DNA from: Nitzschia sp. DOCU1
Lineage: Eukaryota > Bacillariophyta > Bacillariophyceae > Bacillariales > Bacillariaceae
DNA: 64,000 nucleotides
Reading direction: 5' to 3'
Assembly: GCA_951394045.1 (NCBI GenBank)
Contig: OX595992.1
Span: forward strand, 2,542,001 to 2,606,000
Each line of letters begins with the position of its first letter. Position 1 is the stretch's first letter. The notes below the pieces were generated by a model. It was given only the letters and a program-made list of their open reading frames with translations, made no database searches and was not told where the DNA came from. This document shows, piece after piece, positions 37,904 to 46,949 of the stretch. The position numbers and the translations under genes are program-made.

Positions 37904-40900
37904 ATGATGCCTGCTGCTGTGGTTTTACCGAAGGTACAACAATCATTTGATTTCATGTCGTTTTCGACTGGAAAAGGTTCACTAGGAAGCTCGGCCGATG
38001 ATGGGGTTTCCTCATTGGATCGAGACGATAACAAATCATCGTTTTTGTCGCTCGCCGACGGCGGCAGCGGTGATTTTCAACTCTTCGGCGAAAGTACCGG
38101 TAGTCGTATTGGGTCGACCGCTCCAAGATCATCGTTTTATGCCTTGCAACCCCAGAAACGAAAAGTCAATGATTTGTCAGGCTTGACAATCGATAAGTTG
38201 GCATTTGATTCTCTCGGAATACACGGAAGGGATCGAGAGATCGCGGTCCTGAAGAAACACTTCGATTCACTACTTGAAGCGACGTCACAGCGAAGTTTAA
38301 TACTCATTTCTGGGGTAAGCGGGAGTGGAAAATCCAAACTGGCAGAAACGCTCCGTCAGCGGACTGTCCAACACAATGGAATTTTTGTACGGGGTAAATT
38401 CGGTTTGAACATGAGAGGTGAGCCCTATTCAGGGATTGCAAATGCTTGCGCCGAGATTTTTGGGGCCATCTTCAAATTTAGAGAAAGCGATCCCAAAAGG
38501 TTCCAAACGCTGTGCAAGGAAATAGCGACCACGCTAGGATCCGAAGCCTCGTTGCTGGCTCAAGTCATCCCCGCCATTGAGGAGGTGGTTGATATTAGTG
38601 TGACTAGTGGCACATCGTCGCCACAGTCATCGTCTGGTGACGCCAAAAATCGGATTCAATTCGCTTTCGTACGGTTCATGCGCGTTATATCAACACAATT
38701 CTTCCCACTACTCATCGTTCTGGACGATCTTCAATGGGCTGATAGCTCCTCCTTGGATCTATTGGAGGTTCTGATGTTAGATAGGAAGAATCCCAAATTC
38801 ATGGTGGTCGGTATTTATCGATCCGATGAGGTAGACGAGACCCATATCGTCTACAGGTGCCTACGGGAGCTTGAGGCCAAAAGCCAGGATGGAGATTTTA
38901 TTCTGAGTCGTCTGGCAATCAATGATTTGGACATTGAGGCTGTCCATGAAATCATCCAAGATGTAATCCGCTGTCAGGCGGAGTCGCGGACCCTAGTTCT
39001 GGCGCAGATATGTCTCGACAAGACTAACGGAAACCCGTTTTTCCTTATCCACTATCTGGCCATGCTATACAGCAAGAATCTCTTGCAATTTAGCTTTGGT
39101 ACCTTGTCCTGGGTCTGGAACGAGGAGGAAATCCAGTCGTGCACTCAAGCAAGTGACAATGTTGTCGATCTGCTGAAAAGAAAAATGTTTGGTCTCCCCG
39201 CCGATCTTTTGAAGCTGCTCAAACTAGCTTCCTGCCTGGGCTCTACGTTTGAGGTTGAGACTCTGCGATTGTTGTGGGTCAAGTTTAATTTTGATGAGTC
39301 ATCAATTCACGATTCGTTGTTTTGTGCATGTTTAGTACACCTCGAAGAGGAAGGTCTAATTGCCAAGGGATCCGAATCGCCCCCTCGTCGTAGATGGACC
39401 CACGACAAGATTCACGAAGCTGCCATCGAGCTGTTCCCAGAAGATGAGCAGGGTGCTTGGAAACAACGGATAGGAGAAATTCTTGTATCTGAGCTCAGCG
39501 AGGAGAAGTTGGATTCTGCAATATTCGTTGTGGTAAACCTGCTTAACGAGGCGCCTCTTGAATCAAGCAACGCTGAATCAAAGTTGAATCTTGCTCGGCT
39601 GAACCTCGAAGCCAGCCAGAAGGCCATCAAAGTCTCGGCGTTTGAGAGCGCCGCCAAGTACGCGGGGAAAGGGATAGAGTTGCTACCGGATAACCACTGG
39701 AAGGAACACTACGACCTAAGCTTGAAGCTGTATTCGACAGGGGCCAAGGCGGAGGGATTTTTGGGCAATGTCGAGAAGATAGAGCGTTATTGCAGATCCG
39801 TTTTATCGCAAGAAGACTATCCTCTCGAGGACAAATTGGACGTTTATTACACTTGGATCGACAGCGTTTTCAATCTTGGCAATGTGCAAGAGGCTGCTGA
39901 CTTAGCCTTGGAAGTCCTGGCAAAGTTCAAATGTCGGTTTCCGAAAAATTCAGTGATCGTGACATTGGGAGTAGTGAGGAATATCATTGGCATCAAGGCT
40001 ACATTGAAGTCTCGTGATCCGGTTAAGCTTCCCCGCACGACCGATAAAACAAGGGTCAAGCTAATGAAGTTGCTTGATAAGCTTGCAGGCTGCTTCTACA
40101 TGCTGAAGGATCCTCGCTTGCCCTTGGTTGTCTTTCGAACCCTTAATTGGACCATGAAGTACGGTGTCTGTGAATACTCTGCTGCGGCATTCGCCACAAC
40201 TGGAATAATGTTGACTGGCATATTAGATGATATACAAGGAGGCGCAATCTACGGACAACACGCACTTGATCTCATGACGGGCTCTGGCTCCAAAATGACG
40301 GCACCACGGGTAATGTTTTGTGTACACTCGTTTCTCCTTTCATGGACCCAGCCGTTTAGGAGCCAAAGAAAGCCTCTACTGCACGCATACGATATGGGGC
40401 TACAAACAGGGTACGTTGACCTTTGACGCGGCTTCTTGCGCTTCGATTTAGTTTTCGCTGCTTGGTTGTGACTGACGCTCTGCCTCATTGTCAGTGACAC
40501 CGAAAGTGCCTGTTGGGCCATTTTCCACTTCATTTTACTGCAATTCTATTCTGGAATTCCGTTGCAGATGTTGGAAGCTGATATGTTCTTGTATTCTAAG
40601 CAAATGAAGGATTTGAAGCGGGAGCAGGTGAACAAAGCAGCCAACTTGAATCGCCAACTATTTTTGAATTTGATGGGTCTTGACAATGGGGAGGATCCTA
40701 CACAGTTTGTGGGCCGTGCATTCAGCAAAGAAGATCTCGAGTGGTCACGCGGAGACGAATTTTTGAATGCCGGGGTCATTATGTATCAAGGAGTCTTATG
40801 CACATACTTCGGTGAACATGCTCGGCAGGCTGATTGTATGATCAAGTTCGGGCACGATTATGAAGCGAAAAGCCATGTGGCCTCTCCACAAATCATATTT

Positions 40901-41368
40901 GATACATATCTGAAAGGTGTGTCATGTTTTGCAGCCGCCCGAACTACGGGAAAGAAGAAGTATGCCAGGCTGGCGCAGATCTGCAGAGGGAAGCTCAGGA
41001 GGTGGCAGGAGAAGGGCAATCCGAACGTCAAGCACCACGAAACCCTGCTGAAAGCCGAATTTCTCGCCCTCAACAGGCGTAATTATCTAGCGATCAAGCA
41101 GTATGAAATTGCGATTCTTCTCGCGGCGAGAGGGGGCTACCAACACGATGCTGCTCTTGCCAGCGAGCGACTGGCTGAATTTCAGATCGAGGTTATGAAA
41201 GATCTCGAGGAGGGCAAGTACCGAATTCGCGAAGCCATGAAATACTACAGCAGCTGGGGAGCCAACGCCAAAGTCGAGCACTTGGAGAAGAAATATCCCG
41301 AGATTCTAACGCGGCAACAGCCCTTCGAAATCGTTGCTGTCAACCCAGGAAAATTACATACACAATGA
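37904..41368 (+). CDS. AAA_16/MalT-like signalling ATPase with TPR-like C-terminus, two exons
   Basis: An 1126-residue protein. Exons 37904-40410 and 40495-41368; the 84-bp intron begins GTACGT and ends CAG, and joining gives ...MGLQTG|DTESACW... in frame. After an 85-residue Ser-rich leader, GIHGRDREIAVLKKHF opens an AAA_16-type NTPase. The Walker A motif is SGVSGSGKS (about residues 136-144); Walker B is LLIVLDDLQWAD (about 269-280). KTNGNPFFLIHYL and RRKWTHDKIHEAAIELF-like sequence follow, as in PknK/MalT and AAA-linked histidine kinases. The remainder is helical TPR-like sequence (SAFESAAKYAGKGIELLP, YLAIKQYEIAILLAARGG). In the related architecture I know, such ATPases carry a kinase, cyclase or histidine kinase; none is visible here, so the protein may act as an NTP-dependent scaffold or switch. 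Start at the paired ATGs at 37904. Confidence 0.85.
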
Positions 41369-41965
41369 TGCGCGCCGGACGTCTGAGGTCGACCTTCACC
41401 TTCGCCTGCACCATCCAGCATTCTTCAATTTCTTTCGATTTTTGTTCTGGAGAAGAGGGGATGGAAGAGTAGGCAGGTGGCGTGCTCTACAATAGGCATC
41501 TTCTTGTGGGGCATGGAGGGTATTAGGAACGAGTAACGATGTCGAATCGGAGTTAGATGCCTTTAAAAGGTCGGCTTGAATAGTGCAGTCTGCAACGTCC
41601 AAGAAGGAGGAAGACATCGCAACCGAGAGCTCCTGCCTTTGTCGCCGTCACTTCTACGTAGCTAGTGGTAGTTCTAAGTGACCGAACCAATACTAGAACT
41701 CCTGTACGTATGATTCGCACCCTGTAACTACAAAGTCTTACACGATACTAGAGGTAGGTGTCGGATAGCACTTTGTCTGCGCGGCGTCTCGCGTCCAAGA
41801 GAAACTATGTCAGCACCTTAGAAGTGCGTGCGGTGCGTGCGTGCGCGCAGCGTTGCGCGCTCACTGCTACGCGTTTTCCCGCCAATTTTTTTGGGAAGCG
41901 GAAGGGAAGGAAAAGCTTCGTTCGACCCAAGCAAGCAAGGTGATCGACCTTTCAGTGCTGCAACG
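41369..41965. other. Intergenic, contains second copy of a dispersed repeat
   Basis: Around 41660-41765: CTAGTGGTAGTTCTAAGTGACCG...CCTGTAACTACAAAG, matching 37565-37650 with an extra insertion of about 20 bp. The frame of the following gene stays open upstream to 41828, but the encoded Arg-rich leader is not family-like. Confidence 0.5.
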
Positions 41966-43123
41966 ATGATGTTTCGCATTACTCGCATTCCACAAGTGGA
42001 TGCTGTTTTGGGTCGCGATGGTCCTATGGAAGACTGGGAGGCCGTCCGACGTTTCGTTCGGAGAAGCAACGAACAGCACGTCGAAGGCGCGATACGCTAC
42101 CTGTTTTGTCGAATGCTCGGCTTTCCCGATGTCCCTCTCGATTTGTGCCAGGAAACGCTAGAAAAGCTCCAGAACGAAACGTCTAGTCTTCAAAGATATG
42201 ACCTCTCCTGTGTCGGCTTGTACCCCTGGTGTGATGCAATGGGACGTCGCCAACAGACCCGAGATACGAGCAGAAGCCAATCACGCCGGGGACTCGATCG
42301 GCGGAGGGAGCGTAAACTGCTATCAATCCAATCATGGGACGATCTGATAGGAGATGAGCTTTTTCACAAAGCAGTACGAAAAACCCAGATGACTTTGGAA
42401 CTATTGAGCAATGTCGAGCCTCCAACGTCCTTTCTTCACAAACTATTGATCGTTGGACTCCCCAATTTTGTGGTGTATTTAGCCGCTCGGCTATTTCCGG
42501 AACAATTGCGAGCGCGAGACTCTGCGGGACGGCTTCCGATCCATATAGTTGCCGAACGAGCCACGGAATACTTGGTTTATAGGAACAACGTGTGGTACTT
42601 TCATGAAGATCTTCAGGACGATGGCGCCGCCGGTCGTCAAGATGGAATTGTGGACCTACTCAACAAACCAACGCCTCTTCAGCTTTTGTGCCACTTATAT
42701 CCTGACGCCGGCCACCAAACGGATTATTCGTCTCCAACAAGCATCATCTCGTCAGCCCCAAATAGAAGAGAGTTCCTGTCTCCTCGTGGATACACTCCCT
42801 TGGAAAGCTTTCTCTACACAATCGGACGCCATGATGCTTTGAGCATCGGAACTTCTCGCCTGGCAAATAGCCGAATGGCAGAAATGCTCCAAGACTTGGA
42901 GGCATTGATTTGTATTGCCCCGCAGGTTCTAGAGACGCGCCACCCGCAGTCTATGTTGTTTCCTTTCATGGTCCCAGCGCAGTTCTACGACTTTGAGTTT
43001 GGGGTGCCACCCTGTGGAGACGAATCTCGTGCCTCCCAACTTTTGCTTTTGAGTATGTCATACGCCTTACTAAGGGCCAATCCGAACGTACTGGTGCTGT
43101 TGCGTAACCAAGACGACTTTTGA
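41966..43123 (+). CDS. Ankyrin-like diatom family protein 3
   Basis: A 385-residue member starting at paired ATGs (41966). It follows the family plan: EDWEAVRRFVRRSNEQ, then VPLDLCQETLEKL, the ankyrin-like unit SAGRLPIHIVAE, PLQLLCHLYPDAG, RGYTPLESFLYTIG, APQVLETRHPQSMLFPFMVP and LLSMSYALLRANPNVLVLL. The LETRHP and GYTPLE blocks are shared with members 4 and 5, forming a closer sub-group. No coiled coil follows. The stop lies only 18 bp from the stop of the opposite-strand gene at 43142. Function unknown. Confidence 0.75.
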   Translation: MMFRITRIPQVDAVLGRDGPMEDWEAVRRFVRRSNEQHVEGAIRYLFCRMLGFPDVPLDLCQETLEKLQNETSSLQRYDLSCVGLYPWCDAMGRRQQTRDTSRSQSRRGLDRRRERKLLSIQSWDDLIGDELFHKAVRKTQMTLELLSNVEPPTSFLHKLLIVGLPNFVVYLAARLFPEQLRARDSAGRLPIHIVAERATEYLVYRNNVWYFHEDLQDDGAAGRQDGIVDLLNKPTPLQLLCHLYPDAGHQTDYSSPTSIISSAPNRREFLSPRGYTPLESFLYTIGRHDALSIGTSRLANSRMAEMLQDLEALICIAPQVLETRHPQSMLFPFMVPAQFYDFEFGVPPCGDESRASQLLLLSMSYALLRANPNVLVLLRNQDDF

Positions 43124-43141
43124 TGAACTATACGGCAATTA

Positions 43142-44215
43142 CTATGCAGATGGATTAGCAACCACGGATGTGGTGCAGGTACTTTGCTCCCCTCCATAGC
43201 GAGAAAGGTCAAAGATACCAGCACTCACAGCCTTGTTCATTTTCAACAGTGGTCCATCTGAAGCGTATGAGGGTGCCTGCAACTGCTCGGTGAAATATAG
43301 CTCAGTGTGCTCTTCTGTGCCCTCAACATCGTGCAGAACATTATCGACATGATCCCACCATGATCGCGAGAATGGGGACAAAGATTTGCTTTCATTCGAA
43401 ATAGGATAATCTTCCACTCTCTTCTTGGGGGATGTAATATCGGGGCTATAGCGGTGTCCTCGCTGGGATCTTGTTCTGGCTGCAGAAAATTTGGCTTTTG
43501 GTGCTACAAGAGTCGGTGACATCCTGGGCTCGCTCTTGTTGATCAACCTTTCCGGTTGTCCGGGTTCTACTGAGGATTTCCGCACTACTCTTTTTGGAGC
43601 ATGCTGAAAAGCGAGATACCGATTTCCGCCCTCCGTGACTGGTCTTTCCGGACGTCCGGATTCTGCTGAAGATTGCTGCCATACTCTTTCATACTGCATA
43701 ACTATATGCCGATGTTGGTCCGCCTCCTCGACCGGCCAGGAAGACCATCGCCGTGGTGGCGATTCGGTAGCGCTGTCAACACCCCCCACATCCCTTGTGA
43801 GATGCTTTCGGAGATCATTGATGCATGGGCTTAACTTTCGAGTTACAAGTGGAAGCCCCGCACTAACGTTGTTGATGCCTGGTGGCGAGACTTCCTGAGG
43901 AGACCATCGGCACTGGGCCTCAAATGATGTCACCGTCTTCGGGCTAGTCGCTGCAGACGAAGCGAAGAAGACTCGCTTCCGGCGATTCCGATTGGAGAGG
44001 TTATCCGACTGAGTACGCAAAACGCTTCGAGAGCTCCTACTTGTAGCAGGGCTTGTCGTGGTGGCCCCAGCACAGCTCCTACCGGTAGTAGTAGGGCGGC
44101 GCTTGTGACATACTCTGGCTGTATCGCAAATGAGAACAAATTCCTTTTTCTTGCGACCTTCCTCGCCTTGGCCTTTTCGAAGACGATCAAAGTAAATCTC
44201 TAGAGCCGAGTCCAT
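43142..44215 (-). CDS. Hypothetical disordered protein
   Basis: A 357-residue protein from ATG 44215 (MDSALEIYFDRLRKGQGEEG). No family was recognised. It is Arg/Ser/Pro-rich with a repeated element: QQSSAESGRPERPVTEGG and RKSSVEPGQPERLINKSE, each after similar spacing. The C-terminal 80 residues look more ordered (SRSWWDHVDNVLHDVEGTEE, then GIFDLSRYGG). The stop overlaps the 3' region of ankyrin-like member 3. The long uninterrupted frame supports it as a real gene; function cannot be stated. Confidence 0.6.
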   Translation of the reverse strand: MDSALEIYFDRLRKGQGEEGRKKKEFVLICDTARVCHKRRPTTTGRSCAGATTTSPATSRSSRSVLRTQSDNLSNRNRRKRVFFASSAATSPKTVTSFEAQCRWSPQEVSPPGINNVSAGLPLVTRKLSPCINDLRKHLTRDVGGVDSATESPPRRWSSWPVEEADQHRHIVMQYERVWQQSSAESGRPERPVTEGGNRYLAFQHAPKRVVRKSSVEPGQPERLINKSEPRMSPTLVAPKAKFSAARTRSQRGHRYSPDITSPKKRVEDYPISNESKSLSPFSRSWWDHVDNVLHDVEGTEEHTELYFTEQLQAPSYASDGPLLKMNKAVSAGIFDLSRYGGEQSTCTTSVVANPSA

Positions 44216-45257
44216 GGTGAAGATTGTAATGCTCGACTAGGTAATAATGACCACTAGTAAAAGAGCGGCAAGCTTCTGTGGACATGAGAAGCTGCTATTT
44301 TGTACAGAACATAGCCATGGGGCTTTATTTCTCCGGAATTGTTCCGCTTCCATGTATCGTACGGGGTCCGCTATTCGTTTTGTGAGGCGAAATCATTCCT
44401 GACGTACATTGGCCACGTGTCTTTGCCAGGTAAACCATTAAATGTGTGATTGGGCTTCGGATTCCCCAGGGAAAGGGCATATCAAGGATTTTCTCCCATC
44501 TTTAAAAAAGTCACAAAAGGTCGTCCCATGAATTAGAATATCGCCACCAATGAATGTGCTTGGGAATGGTTGTACGATGAGAATTGAAGCAAGATTGGCC
44601 GAGCAAAACGTGCAGTCACCATCCACCAACGGGTAACATGGTGGTATCTGACGATACGCGCTAATACATCCGTTGTCCAACTACCGGTACCAATTGCAGG
44701 CACAATGTACTAGTCATTTTGGGGATGTTTCCCAGGACGATCATAGTGAAAATTGTCATGACACAAAGTCTAATTGAACCAAGAATGCCAGCTGCTGTTA
44801 CAGATTAGTCTACAGTTGCTTCAAGCAGAGGTGAAAATGAATACCACGTTCGCAAGGCTTCCTGGACGGCCCTTTGGGAGACCCGAAACTATGGGTCACC
44901 TTGTTCGGGAGACCCCGAATAAATGAAGAACAAATGTTCGCCGGGATAACAAGTCTTTTAAACGTGGCTTATGTTACACCTATGCCCTTCAGATATGCCC
45001 ATCGCAGGTTCTCTCTGGGAATGAATATTAGCGTATGCCACGTCCGATTAGCGCGATATTATTAGCGCACGACTCGAAATCCCTCCTCTCTCCACCACCA
45101 CACCCGTCATCCTTTTTGTCGTTTTGTGCGCATCTCTTGATTCCGGATCCATGATCCCCTCTCGAATCGATGAGGTGGTGGCAATGCGACGACCAAGGAT
45201 TGCTATTATTAGGCTACCACCTAGCTGTTCAATAGCTAGCAGTAGTAGTAAAACAAA
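44216..45257. other. Intergenic, about 1 kb
   Basis: Between the unknown gene (minus) and the split methyltransferase (plus). The open frames at 44438-44680 (minus) and 44874-45065 (plus) have no domain. Nothing else was recognised. Confidence 0.35.
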
Positions 45258-45831
45258 ATGCCCAAGAAGACTCCCGAGCATCATGCTCCCTTGCCCCTAA
45301 AAGAGCTTGAAACTTGGGTATTGCCCCAGACGTTCCAATGGCTTCAGCAGGGAGATGCCAAGGCGGCTGCTTTTCAAGACGAATTGGATGCCAATGGTGC
45401 CGATCAAATTGCCGACTTGTTTGCCAGTAATAACAATGATGACAGTGATAACGATAGTGACCGATCCGATGCCGATTTTGAAGGTCATCATGGAAGAATC
45501 CGAGTTTGGACAAGTTCTTCGAGCAATCTGGATGGAGTCGGAGGCAGATACGACGGTCCTCCATCCTCCAATGATGACAATGACGAAATTCAAGATCCAT
45601 ATGCACATCGCATAGTTTATATTATTTCGGAAAGCTGGGAAGGCTATGGTGATTTATTATGGGCGTCCTCACGTCATTTGGGAAATCAATTTGCACATGC
45701 CGATAAATGTCGACAACTCTTGGGTGGAATTGTCGACGACGACGACGACAAGGATCAACACCCGCTCACCAATCTTCGTGTCCTCGAGTTGGGTGCGGGA
45801 TGTGGAATACCCAGTCTCATGGCCATGAACT
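45258..45831 (+). pseudogene. Lysine-methyltransferase-like gene, 5' part, broken by insertion
   Basis: The N-terminal part of a SAM-dependent methyltransferase of the Methyltransf_16 (METTL21/lysine methyltransferase) type. From ATG 45258: helical start (LETWVLPQTFQWLQQGD), acidic Asp/Asn-rich linker, SESWEGYGDLLWASSRHL, and SAM-binding motif I, LRVLELGAGCGIPSLMAMN. Straight after this the frame enters unrelated DNA and ends at a stop in the insertion (45933-45935), giving a useless 34-residue tail. The sequence continues logically at 52701 (CGARVVCTDLDN). Removing 45832-52700 joins the halves in frame into a 362-residue enzyme, so the break is an insertion, not an intron: neither edge has GT...AG. 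Confidence 0.85.
45809..45831. repeat. Left copy of the 23-bp direct repeat flanking the insertion
   Basis: The repeat starts ACCCAGTCTC and ends GGCCATGAACT, inside methyltransferase codons PSLMAMN. The right copy is at 52678-52700 and differs at one position (C here, A there). Interpreted as a target-site duplication. Confidence 0.8.
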
Positions 45832-45849
45832 TATATAGAGAAAGATATG

Positions 45850-46115
45850 TCACACATTTCCAATCAATGTTCCCTTTGACGTACCGAGGTCACCTGTGTC
45901 AGGTCCAAGCGTGGTTTCCAGCTTGTGGACAATGACAGGCATAGCTTTCAAGCAATCCATCGCGAATCTCGCCATTACAACTGCATGGTCCTTTAGAGGA
46001 ATAGGAACACCGGCCGAGGCAACGTAGCAATCACTAATATGCAACGGAACCGATGAGCCAGGATTGCGATCAACGAGACGCACGAGACCAAACGACGAGA
46101 CTTTTTTCGAGCAAC
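45850..46115 (-). pseudogene. Fragment of an adenylate/guanylate cyclase exon
   Basis: On the minus strand the frame reads DCYVASAGVPIPLKDHAVVM, then ARFAMDCLKAMPVIVHKLET, then TLGPDTGDL. This corresponds to the middle of a class III nucleotide cyclase domain (the GDCY(V/M)A motif and following helix). It ends in a good 5' splice site (GACCTCG|GTACGT near 45891), and upstream near 46106 there is a possible 3' splice site (TTGACAG). The next cyclase element (a GLHSG-type motif) and all earlier metal-binding parts are missing, and the residues before DCYVA do not fit the family. It is an isolated exon carried in the inserted DNA, not a gene. Confidence 0.7.
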
Positions 46116-46122
46116 CTGTCAA

Positions 46123-46510
46123 TGTAGGTACGATATGATAAGTAAAATAATATCACACATTTGCGATCTCTTCTGCGACAGAGTAGACGAACGGGTCACG
46201 GGTTCAAGACACGAATTCAAGGTGCGAGGTCGACCTTTTGAAGGACCGACAAACGAATGAGGAGTTGAGAACTCTCGCGCGCGCGGAAAAATCCTGGCGC
46301 GAGCTCACTTTTTGGATCAAGTCGTCTCCCACAATCGTCAAACGACAAAAAAAACACACGGTTCACATTTTCCTCTTGCACTATTGTCGAGTGGCAAGCA
46401 AGTACTTGCTGACTTCTTTCCAGTATTTTCTTTAGATTATCGACTGTACCAGGTAAGGAGAGATGCATTCGCAAAGACTCTAGTCTTTCAGATGTACTGG
46501 CGCGTTTTGT
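46123..46510. other. Non-coding stretch in the insertion
   Basis: Between the cyclase fragment and the tandem repeat. Short open frames on both strands have no domain. A CG-rich run (CGCGCGCGCGG) lies near 46278. Confidence 0.35.
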
Positions 46511-46891
46511 TTGCTCTTGCTAGCGTCAATTCCTTGCGCCATGGACGCTTTCTTGCCGACGCAAGAACGACCATGGCGATGTCTACTCTTTCGTTTCTCG
46601 TTGAATCCGTTCATGCATCGTCTGTTCATGCATCGTTTGCATGACTCGCTATTCGGATTTCGGCGGCTTGTTGTTGTTTGCAATGTGTGATTTGCTCGTG
46701 CAAGCGTCAATTCCTTGCGCCATGGACGCTTTCTTGCCGACGCAAGAACGACCATGGCGATGTCTACTCTTTCGTTTCTCGTTGAATCCGTTCATGCATC
46801 GTCTGTTCATGCATCGTTTGCATGACTCGCTATTCGGATTTCGGCGGCTTGTTGTTGTTTGCAATGTGGGATTTGCTCGTGCAAGCGTCAT
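46511..46891 (+). repeat. 181-bp tandem repeat, two copies plus a partial third
   Basis: The unit running from GCGTCAATTCCTTGCGCCATGG recurs at a spacing of 181 bp (46523, 46704), and a third partial start is at 46885. The two full copies are almost identical. 181 is not a multiple of 3, so the repeat changes reading frame between copies, and any in-frame upstream extension of the HNH gene through it is probably not coding. It lies 60-430 bp before the HNH gene start and may contain its promoter. Confidence 0.8.
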
Positions 46892-46949
46892 TGTTTTTGC
46901 TTGTCGACTTCTATGTACAACTGACACATTATTCTATTCTCTTGACAGA

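Noticed and set aside
46190..46220. Possible tRNA-like GGTTCAAGACACGAATTC sequence
   Set aside because: Only a loose resemblance to a T-loop; no acceptor, D or anticodon stems can be built around it.
46641..46949. N-terminal extension of the HNH protein through the tandem repeat
   Set aside because: The frame is open, but the 181-bp repeat is read in different frames in its two copies, and the encoded residues show no family-like sequence; ATG 46950 was preferred.
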